This document shows, piece after piece, positions 7,566 to 13,198 of a stretch of DNA of 13,962 nucleotides. Under the pieces are notes generated by a model. The model was not told the origin of the DNA, searched no databases, and worked only from the letters and a program-made list of their open reading frames with translations. The DNA is from Gammaproteobacteria bacterium. GTDB taxonomy: Bacteria; Pseudomonadota; Gammaproteobacteria; Chromatiales; Chromatiaceae. The position numbers were made by a program, and so were the translations under genes. Numbering within the stretch: the first letter of the stretch is position 1; the number at the start of each line of letters is the position of its first letter. Where the stretch lies: positions 1 through 13,962 of the forward strand of contig JADWMH010000031.1 of the NCBI GenBank assembly GCA_015767355.1, in the 5' to 3' direction.

Positions 7566-8351
7566 ATGATGAAGCTCGTTGATTCACACTGTCATCTTGA
7601 CCGGGTCGACCTGACTCACTACGAGGGAAGCTTCCGGAATTTTGTCACGGCGACACTGGAATCCGGTGTGGAGCAGATGTTGTGCGTCTGCATTGATCTT
7701 GAAAGCTACCCGGCAATGCTGGAGCTGGTGCGGAACTATGACAATATTTTTGTTTCGGTAGGCGTCCATCCCAATGACCGGGATCGTAGAGAGCCAACGG
7801 CTTCCGAATTGGTCGAGATGGCATCGATACCGAAAAATGTAGCCATAGGTGAAACCGGACTCGACTACTTCCGCGGTGAGACGGATGATAGAGAGTGGCA
7901 GCAGAAGCGCTTTCGCACCCATATTCAGGCGGCAAAAGATGCGCGCAAGCCTCTCATCATCCACACGCGGGAGGCCCGCAAAGATACCATCACACTGATG
8001 CAGCAGGAGCAGGCGAGGGATGCCGGAGGCGTGATGCACTGTTTTACAGAAAACTGGGATATGGCGCAGCAGGCGCTGAATATGGGGTTTTACATCTCCT
8101 TTTCAGGCATAGTGACCTTTAACAATGCATCCGATTTGCGGGATGTCGCCAAAAAAGTCCCCCTGGATCGTATGCTGATCGAAACCGACTCCCCCTATCT
8201 TGCGCCTGCCCCTTACCGTGGCAAGCCGAACCAGCCAAAATATCTCCATCGCGTCGCTGAAACCATTGCAGAGGTGCGCGGTATGGATGTTGAAGAGGTC
8301 GCGCAGATAACCGGCAGTAATTTTTCCAAGCTCTTTAGCACCGCCGGATAG
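7566..8351 (+). CDS. tatD: TatD-family metal-dependent deoxyribonuclease
   Basis: TIM-barrel metal hydrolase of the TatD/YcfH family, which act as 3'-5' exonucleases or deoxyribonucleases on DNA; the exact role of the YcfH branch in the cell is not settled. The 261-residue product shows the metal ligands in order: HCH (H8, H10), Glu96 in GETGLDYF, His133 in IIHTREA, His158 in VMHCFTENW and Asp208 in ETDSPYLAPAPYRGK. Two ATGs in a row (7566 and 7569) follow the pilZ stop by 3 and 6 bases; either may be used, and the second gives the more usual MKLVDSHCHLD. The operon position after pilZ matches ycfH in enteric bacteria and tatD in pseudomonads. Confidence 0.93.
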   Translation: MMKLVDSHCHLDRVDLTHYEGSFRNFVTATLESGVEQMLCVCIDLESYPAMLELVRNYDNIFVSVGVHPNDRDRREPTASELVEMASIPKNVAIGETGLDYFRGETDDREWQQKRFRTHIQAAKDARKPLIIHTREARKDTITLMQQEQARDAGGVMHCFTENWDMAQQALNMGFYISFSGIVTFNNASDLRDVAKKVPLDRMLIETDSPYLAPAPYRGKPNQPKYLHRVAETIAEVRGMDVEEVAQITGSNFSKLFSTAG

Positions 8352-8371
8352 CGGTGAGTTCGTAGTCATAG

Positions 8372-8396
8372 GATGTGTTGAGGAACGAAGCGCATC
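8372..8396. repeat. Possible dispersed intergenic hairpin repeat
   Basis: GATGTGTT (8372-8379) can pair with AGCGCATC (8389-8396) around a 9-base loop, using two G-T wobbles. The wording, a GATGYGYT arm, a loop containing GAACGA and an AGCGCATC arm, resembles a type of short palindromic intergenic repeat I recall from several proteobacterial genomes. Only one copy is present in this window, so repeat status cannot be shown here. It may simply act as a transcript-end hairpin after tatD. Confidence 0.4.
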
Positions 8397-8451
8397 GATT
8401 GCGTAAAGTGTTCTTTTGAAGAGTAGATTTGAAGCATCAAGGTAACAAATC

Positions 8452-8763
8452 ATGTCTGAAGATTTAAAACAACAGCTGCAAGCACTTGAAGATGAACTAA
8501 GCCATCGGTTTGAACGCATTTCAGGTGATCTTAAAAGCGACCACAGTGCAGATTTTGCCGAGCAGGTGACTGAACGCGAGAATGATGAGGTGCTGCTGGG
8601 GTTGCAGCAGGAGACAGCTGCTGCCCTGGTGCAGATAAAGCAGGCGCTGCGACAGGTGGATGATGGCTCCTACGGAATCTGTGAAAGCTGCGGCGAAGAG
8701 ATCAGGGCTGAGCGGCTCAAGGCGATGCCTTTTGCCACCCGCTGCATTCATTGCGCCGAGTAA
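8452..8763 (+). CDS. TraR/DksA-family C4 zinc-finger protein
   Basis: Short member (103 residues) of the family that binds RNA polymerase through its secondary channel and modulates initiation, often together with ppGpp. An N-terminal helical hairpin (about residues 1-70) with acidic residues near the turn (D34, E37) is followed by a C4 zinc finger: C77-x2-C80 in GICESCGEEI and C98-x2-C101 in TRCIHC. Classic DksA is about 150 residues and has a longer N-terminal part, so this is a paralogue of the short type and not DksA itself. AAGG lies 9 bases before the ATG. It follows tatD by 100 bases and faces the methionine gamma-lyase gene tail to tail. Its target promoters cannot be deduced from the sequence. 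Confidence 0.85.
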   Translation: MSEDLKQQLQALEDELSHRFERISGDLKSDHSADFAEQVTERENDEVLLGLQQETAAALVQIKQALRQVDDGSYGICESCGEEIRAERLKAMPFATRCIHCAE

Positions 8764-8806
8764 ATCGGGCGCCTTCCAGTTGTATCCACCAGGTGACTCA
8801 TCCCCC

Positions 8807-10006
8807 TTACCTATTATCCAGTGCCTGCTGTACATCCTCCATCAGGTCATTCAGGCTTTCAAGGCCCACAGATATACGGACCAACCCTTCGCTGATGCCG
8901 TGTTTCAATCGCTCCTCAGGCGGATAGGTGATGTGGGTCATGCTGGCCGGATGTTGCACCAGTGTTTCCGCATCTCCAAGACTGACGGCGCGCATCGCCA
9001 ATTTCAGGCTGTCCATAAAGCGTATTCCGGCCGCATACCCCCCCTTCAACTCAAAAGCAATCATGCCTCCGAAAGCACTCATCTGGCGTTTTGCCAGTTG
9101 ATGCTGGGGATGTGATTCCAGGCCCGGGAAGTATGTTTGCTTCACGGCAGGGTGGCGCTCGATCGCTTCGGCAAGTATTTGCGCAGACTGGCAATGACGG
9201 TCCATTCTTATTTCAAGTGTTTTTAAACCCCTGATGGTGAGATATGCATCGAAGGGGGAAATAACTGCGCCGGTCATGTCTTTAACGCCGTAAAGATGGA
9301 TGTGCTGGATCTCTTCCCGAGGTCCGATGATGGCGCCGGCGATGAGATCTCCATGGCCGCTGAGATATTTTGTCAGCGAATGCACGACAAAGTCAGCACC
9401 AAGTTCGATCGGCCTCTGCAGATAGGGTGTGCAATAGGTATTATCCACAATAACCCTTGCCCCGGCCTTCTGCGCCATATCACAGACCATTGCCACATCG
9501 ATGATGCGCATATTCGGGTTGGAAGGAGTTTCAAAAAACACAAAACGCGTCTTGTTGCTCAGCGCCTGCTGCAACTCGTCTGGCCGTGTAAAGTCGGCAA
9601 AACGTAGTTTCACACCAAATTTACTGATCCCTTCAGTGAGGAAAGCAAAGGTGCATCCATACAGTGTTTTGTCGGCTACGATCTCATCACCGGGTTCGAC
9701 GAAGGACCAGATCAGGGAGGTAATAGCGCCCATGCCGGATGCCACGGCGAGCGCTGCTTCGCCTCCTTCGAGATCCGCCAATTTTTCCTCAAGGACTGTC
9801 TCGGTTGGGTTGCCTACGCGGGAATAGACGTAACCGGGTTCCTCTCCTAAAAAACGTTTTTGCCCCTGTGCGGAGGATTCGAAAGCATAGGTGGAGTTGA
9901 GATAAACAGGGGGATTGAGTGCGCCGTGATGCTGTTGGGGATCATGCCCTGTATGTATGGCGCGTGTGCTGAATCCGTGACGATCATTTTGCTTTTCGAT
10001 GGACAT
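8807..10006 (-). CDS. mdeA: Methionine gamma-lyase
   Basis: PLP enzyme of the Cys/Met metabolism family (399 residues). It should split L-methionine into methanethiol, 2-oxobutyrate and ammonia, and related thiol amino acids likewise. Active-site residues are all present: Y61 and R63 (phosphate contacts from the partner subunit), Y116, C118 in TLYGCTFAFL, D188 in VDNTYCTPYLQRP, the PLP lysine K213 in HSLTKYLSGHGD, and K242-D243 in GVKDMTGAV. The cysteine at 118 and the KD pair distinguish true methionine gamma-lyases from cystathionine lyases and O-acylhomoserine sulfhydrylases, which otherwise look alike. Overall wording closely follows the Pseudomonas putida enzyme from memory. GGAAC lies about 11 bases before the ATG. 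A promoter with an inverted repeat precedes it. O-succinylhomoserine sulfhydrylase remains the main alternative. Confidence 0.85.
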   Translation of the reverse strand: MSIEKQNDRHGFSTRAIHTGHDPQQHHGALNPPVYLNSTYAFESSAQGQKRFLGEEPGYVYSRVGNPTETVLEEKLADLEGGEAALAVASGMGAITSLIWSFVEPGDEIVADKTLYGCTFAFLTEGISKFGVKLRFADFTRPDELQQALSNKTRFVFFETPSNPNMRIIDVAMVCDMAQKAGARVIVDNTYCTPYLQRPIELGADFVVHSLTKYLSGHGDLIAGAIIGPREEIQHIHLYGVKDMTGAVISPFDAYLTIRGLKTLEIRMDRHCQSAQILAEAIERHPAVKQTYFPGLESHPQHQLAKRQMSAFGGMIAFELKGGYAAGIRFMDSLKLAMRAVSLGDAETLVQHPASMTHITYPPEERLKHGISEGLVRISVGLESLNDLMEDVQQALDNR

Positions 10007-10025
10007 ATCAGTAATAGTTCCTGGG

Positions 10026-10068
10026 TCAGGTATGCTTAAACATACCTGAATTCATAAAATAATTGCAA
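10026..10068 (-). promoter_or_regulatory. Promoter and operator-like dyad of the lyase gene
   Basis: Read on the minus strand, TTGCAA (10063-10068) and TATGTT (10044-10039) are spaced by 18 bases and each match the sigma-70 consensus at 4 of 6 positions. The -10 box lies within a perfect inverted repeat, TCAGGTATG, 6 bases, CATACCTGA (10026-10049), which would also cover the start site near 10032. A repressor bound there would block the promoter. The dyad has no T tract and so is not a good terminator. The regulator is unknown; no regulatory gene is adjacent. Confidence 0.5.
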
Positions 10069-10106
10069 TGGAGCAACTGCCTGCCAATTCATGACGAAGT
10101 CAAGGC

Positions 10107-10541
10107 CTACTTGCCGACCGTCTCTTTGCCTTCTCCTCCAAATCGGGTGGCAAAGTAACCAATTACCAGGCCGATAATGGCTCCTTCTGCAGTGAACCAG
10201 AAGGGGGACGATATCATGCCGCCTTCTCCAAATAGAGCGAGCATCATCTGTTGCATTGTGTCATATGCAAAGAATGTCAGAACAAAGTTCATCCAGGCTC
10301 CAAGGAGAGGAGCGCGGAACCACCATGGGAAAGGGAGTTTCAATACCGGATGCCAGGTGAATATTCCGAATACACCAATGATCGCACCGATTGTGGTGTA
10401 CCACAACAGAATGCCCCAACGGATCAACCCGTCTGCTTCCGGAAAAAAGTGAGGCAGCAGTAGAAATCCCGCGAGTCCGAAAAGAAAGCCGATGAGTTTC
10501 CCGACTGCAATACGTGTTATGAGTGAAGGTTTGCCGAACAT
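10107..10541 (-). CDS. Uncharacterised four-helix membrane protein
   Basis: A 144-residue hydrophobic protein that I do not recognise. Four membrane spans can be proposed at about residues 11-30, 40-62, 76-93 and 114-133, joined by short loops. Features include LLLPHFFPEADGLIRW, a WHPVLKLPFPWWFRAPLLGAW segment between spans 2 and 3, YDTMQQMM after span 3 and a short hydrophilic tail ending GEGKETVGK. The ATG at 10541 is supported by GGAG 6 bases upstream; a TTG at 10568 would extend it by 9 residues. It lies upstream of the lyase gene on the same strand, 100 bases apart, and is divergent from the hemerythrin gene. No cysteine or metal-binding motif is seen, and no function can be assigned. 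Confidence 0.75.
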   Translation of the reverse strand: MFGKPSLITRIAVGKLIGFLFGLAGFLLLPHFFPEADGLIRWGILLWYTTIGAIIGVFGIFTWHPVLKLPFPWWFRAPLLGAWMNFVLTFFAYDTMQQMMLALFGEGGMISSPFWFTAEGAIIGLVIGYFATRFGGEGKETVGK

Positions 10542-10794
10542 GGAGATCTCCAGGTTTGAAATGAGCAAAGCTTTTGAAGCTTCATTTGGAAAGTATAGGA
10601 CGGAGTCATAAGGTTAGCTATCCCGCCTTTGATATTGTTTGAAATCGATTTTATGCCAACAATGAGTTAAATGCCGGTGAGGAGATACAGCGAACAGTAT
10701 GCCAATATTCATTGATACAATCATTCATATTGATATTTCTGTATTGTGAGAACTCTTCAGTACTATTAAAGCAACCTCGTCAGGAGAAGAACTT
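10542..10794. promoter_or_regulatory. Divergent intergenic region, membrane protein / hemerythrin
   Basis: This 253-base AT-rich gap must hold start signals for both flanking genes. The 8-mer TTGATATT occurs at 10629-10636 and 10730-10737, and TTGATACA at 10712-10719. CAATAT (10703-10708) and ATATTG (10727-10732) form an inverted repeat, AAATCGATTT (10642-10651) is a perfect palindrome, and AAGCTT occurs twice 3 bases apart (10568-10582). A weak minus-strand promoter, TTGGCA (10659-10654) with CAATAT 16 bases on, is possible; TATACT at 10602-10597 region is another candidate -10. I could not place a convincing plus-strand promoter. Confidence 0.4.
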
Positions 10795-11196
10795 GTGAAA
10801 GATTTAATTTGGGACAAAGCACTAAGCGTCCAGGTCCAGGAGATTGATGAAGATCACCGCAAACTTGTGGATCTGTATAATATTTTCAACCATGCCGTAG
10901 TCGAAGGGGATGCAGCAGACTATATCGAGGCGGTGATGGAAGAGCTGATAAGTTGTACCGTCTGGCATTTCCGGCACGAGGAGCGGTTGATGCTGAAGTA
11001 TAGTTACGACGGTTTTGGGGAACACAAATCGGAGCACCAGGAGTTAATCGAAAGCGCCAGGGAGCTGCAGCAGAAGTTACTTCAGGAGGGCAAATCGGTC
11101 TCGAGTGAAGATATCGGATTTCTGGAGCACTGGTTAATCGGGCATATCCTCGGCGCCGATATGGATTTGGGTTCGTATCTTGGCGAAGTGATGTAG
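10795..11196 (+). CDS. Bacteriohemerythrin (GTG start)
   Basis: Single-domain hemerythrin of 133 residues, a soluble four-helix bundle with a di-iron centre that reversibly binds O2. All seven expected ligands are visible with the usual spacing: H21 in DEDHRKL, H58 and E62 in WHFRHEE, H77 and H81 in GEHKSEH, and H117 with D122 in GHILGAD. The protein has no signal peptide, so it is cytosolic. Known relatives deliver O2 to membrane oxidases or sense or buffer O2; which role applies here cannot be read from sequence. GTG 10795 has an excellent ribosome site, AGGAG 8 bases upstream, and no nearby ATG competes. It stands alone on its strand, divergent from the four-helix membrane protein, with a possible shared control region. 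Confidence 0.95.
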   Translation: MKDLIWDKALSVQVQEIDEDHRKLVDLYNIFNHAVVEGDAADYIEAVMEELISCTVWHFRHEERLMLKYSYDGFGEHKSEHQELIESARELQQKLLQEGKSVSSEDIGFLEHWLIGHILGADMDLGSYLGEVM

Positions 11197-11393
11197 GCCA
11201 CACAGAAGACGGAGGCATAGACAAGCAAGACTTGTATTGTAATCTTTTCCAGGTGCCTCATCTGTCGTGACAGATTGCTCTGCAGGAGATGCATGTTTAC
11301 ACATTATGTTTCTTTCTTTTGCGAATTGTAAGCAAAAAAATCAGTCTGGAATTAATCACCATCACAAAAAACTACAACTAATCACCTTATTGT
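11197..11393. other. Non-coding gap after the hemerythrin gene
   Basis: No gene is supported here. ATCTGTC and GACAGAT (11260-11275) form a perfect 7-bp dyad with a 2-base centre, suited to a protein dimer rather than a terminator. TTTTGC and GCAAAA (11317-11337) form a 6-bp dyad with a 9-base loop, but the following tract is A-rich, so it does not look like a plus-strand terminator. TAATCACC occurs twice, at 11353-11360 and 11379-11386. The hemerythrin transcript has no clear intrinsic terminator. Confidence 0.4.
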
Positions 11394-11434
11394 TTGACAA
11401 AATGAAATCCGTTTCCTAACTCTGATTAGAGTTA
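11394..11434 (+). promoter_or_regulatory. Candidate promoter and dyad of the metal efflux operon
   Basis: A perfect -35 box TTGACA (11394-11399) is followed 17 bases later by a perfect dyad, TAACTCT, GATT, AGAGTTA (11417-11434). No good -10 box exists at the standard spacing (TAACTC matches 2 of 6), so activation by a bound regulator is plausible, as in metal-responsive promoters of the two-component or MerR type. The dyad ends 16 bases before the first gene of the operon. The regulator is not in the window. Confidence 0.4.
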
Positions 11435-11450
11435 TCTTCTGCTCAAAATC

Positions 11451-11795
11451 ATGCATGTAATGTTCCATCGCGTACTCGCCACACTGCTCATGCTCTCACT
11501 ACTCTGTAACGGAATGGTGCTGGCAGCTGATGTGCATGCTTTTTCGGCGGATCAGGATCAAATCCACACGATCAGCGATCATGCACAAGATTCTGCAGAT
11601 GCAGATAGAGATGCGGACACCTACGACCATTGCTACCATGTGGTATTACATCTGCTGGGCATTAGCAGCACTGAGACCCTGCAACTCTCAACAGATAGCA
11701 ATCAGACGTTTCCCCGATACTTCTTTTCGTTAAACTCCTTCTCCCCGCCGCTCCCTCTGCGTCCGCCAATCACAGCCAGATTCCCCTTCACCTGA
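11451..11795 (+). CDS. Small secreted His/Asp-rich protein before RND efflux genes
   Basis: A 114-residue protein with a signal peptide (basic start, hydrophobic core about residues 9-24, likely cut after VLAA near residue 26). The mature N-terminal half is rich in Asp and His: DVHAF, IHTISDHAQDSADADRDAD and YDHCYHVVLH, with a single mature Cys61 between histidines. The C-terminus is proline-rich (SPPLPLRPPI). It sits where czc-type operons often carry a small periplasmic protein such as CzcI, and its layout resembles that loosely defined group, but I cannot assign it firmly. A role in periplasmic metal binding or regulation of the efflux genes is inferred. The start is uncertain: ATG 11451 or ATG 11460, neither with a clear ribosome site. 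Confidence 0.7.
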   Translation: MHVMFHRVLATLLMLSLLCNGMVLAADVHAFSADQDQIHTISDHAQDSADADRDADTYDHCYHVVLHLLGISSTETLQLSTDSNQTFPRYFFSLNSFSPPLPLRPPITARFPFT

Positions 11796-11983
11796 AGAGT
11801 CACTGTGGCGTTGTCACGCAGCTTGCATCCGGATTGATGCGCTTTGCAAGCTCAACGCACCCCATGGCATCCACAGACATCTCCAGGTGATTTTATCTAC
11901 CTTGAGTAATCAATAGGCTTCTGCCTGCTTGACAGGAACTATTCCCGTCAATTTCACAGGGAGCCAGACTGCAGGAATCAATC
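11796..11983 (+). other. Leader between the small protein and the adaptor gene
   Basis: This 188-base gap has no supported gene. AGCTTGCA (11820-11827) is the exact reverse complement of TGCAAGCT (11845-11852). Within it GCATC (11825-11829) can instead pair with GATGC (11836-11840). The two hairpins share bases and so exclude each other. A second short dyad is TTGAC/GTCAA at 11930-11952 approximately. There is no T tract, so these are not standard terminators. The gap may hold mRNA processing or attenuation signals, or mark a lost outer-membrane channel gene. Confidence 0.3.
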
Positions 11984-13189
11984 GTGAAAAATCAAATGCG
12001 GAGTTTACACCTCCTGATACTGGTGTTTCTCTTCAGCAATCCGCTTGCTGCCGGGGAAAACCATGGAGATGCCAAAGAACCATTTGCAGCAGAGAATGCA
12101 GCAGAAAATAATCATGCGCAGGAAGAGGGAGAGATGGATGAACACGGAGATGAGCATGGAGACGAAGAGGAAAACCGGGTTCACCTGAGCCCCGAGCAGC
12201 GCCGCGTTGCCGGCATCGTTGTGGAAACACTCGCGGCTCGTCCTGTAGCGAAGGAGATCGAGGCGCCGGGGGAGGTTCGGCTCAATGCCTATGCTTCAAG
12301 CCAGATTACACCGCGCATCGAGGCCCAGATCGTCAAACGCCACGTCCGCCTCGGCGATCAGGTGACCAGCGAACAACCGCTGGTCACTCTCTCCAGCGCC
12401 TCGATGGCCGAGGCGCAGGGAGCAGCTCTGGTTGCCGCCATGGAGTGGCGGCGGGTAAAAAAACTGGGAACACAGGTGGTCTCGGCACAACACCATGTTG
12501 AAGCCAGGATTGCCTATCAGCAGGCGCAGGCAAAATTACTGGCTTATGGCATGACAGCCAAACAGGCTGAGAGTCTGATCGATAAGACTGACGTCAGTGC
12601 AGTCGATGGCAGTTTTACGCTGCTTGCCCCGCAGGCAGGCACGGTCATCCGTGATGACTTCATTGTAGGGAAAATGGTCGAGCCCGGTGAGTTGCTATTC
12701 GAACTCACCGATGAATCCATGCTCTGGGTCGAGGCCATGGTCAACCCTGAATCGGTATCCGAGCTTGCCGTCGGCGCCGCTGCACGCGTGCTTGCCGGCA
12801 GGGAGTGGATTAGCGGCAAGGTCATTCAGATACATCATACCCTGGACGAGACTACGCGTACGCTCGGCGTTCGCCTGGAGATCCCCAATCCACAGGATCG
12901 GCTGCACCCCGGTCAGTTTGTCAATGCAAGGATTCAGACCGGCGAATCCGATAGAGCGGTAGTCACACTGCCCCTGAATGCCATTCTGCGAAGCCCCGAT
13001 GGCGACTGGTGGGTTTTCGTGGAAGAGGAGCCGGGAGAGTTCGCGCCGCAGGAGGTCGAGATTGTCCGCCAACTGCCGGAGGCGGCCGTGATCGAGGGTC
13101 TTGCAGCCGGTGTCCGCGTAGTCACCCGGGGGGCCTTCTTCGTGCAGTCTGAACTGGCAAAGTCCGGTTTCGAAGTGCATAACCACTAG
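11984..13189 (+). CDS. czcB: CzcB-type RND efflux periplasmic adaptor (GTG start)
   Basis: Membrane fusion protein linking an inner-membrane heavy-metal RND pump to an outer-membrane channel. The 401-residue product has a signal peptide (residues 1-23), then a linker loaded with His, Glu and Asp (24-67, including DEHGDEHGDEEE) likely to bind metal ions. The lipoyl-like halves cover about 108-140 and 212-240, the alpha hairpin about 140-200 (containing AQHHVEAR), the beta barrel 245-320 with the conserved LHPGQFVNARI, and the membrane-proximal domain 325-395. It ends in EVHNH. AGGAA 6 bases before GTG 11984 supports this start; ATG 11996 is a weaker option. czcA follows 9 bases downstream. Metal specificity (Zn, Co, Cd, Ni or Cu) cannot be set from this sequence. 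Confidence 0.9.
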   Translation: MKNQMRSLHLLILVFLFSNPLAAGENHGDAKEPFAAENAAENNHAQEEGEMDEHGDEHGDEEENRVHLSPEQRRVAGIVVETLAARPVAKEIEAPGEVRLNAYASSQITPRIEAQIVKRHVRLGDQVTSEQPLVTLSSASMAEAQGAALVAAMEWRRVKKLGTQVVSAQHHVEARIAYQQAQAKLLAYGMTAKQAESLIDKTDVSAVDGSFTLLAPQAGTVIRDDFIVGKMVEPGELLFELTDESMLWVEAMVNPESVSELAVGAAARVLAGREWISGKVIQIHHTLDETTRTLGVRLEIPNPQDRLHPGQFVNARIQTGESDRAVVTLPLNAILRSPDGDWWVFVEEEPGEFAPQEVEIVRQLPEAAVIEGLAAGVRVVTRGAFFVQSELAKSGFEVHNH

Positions 13190-13198
13190 GCGTCCGGC

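Noticed and set aside
8660..9115. Plus-strand open frame of 151 codons overlapping the zinc-finger gene and the lyase tail
   Set aside because: Out of frame with one strong gene and antisense to another, and without a ribosome site.
10007..10106. SAM riboswitch or MetJ box upstream of the lyase gene
   Set aside because: The leader is only about 26 bases from the predicted start, too short for a SAM riboswitch, and no tandem AGACGTCT-like boxes are seen.
10703..10735. FNR/ANR binding site before hemerythrin
   Set aside because: TTGAT half-sites are present but no TTGAT-N4-ATCAA arrangement; the nearest pair has a 3-base centre and a mismatch.
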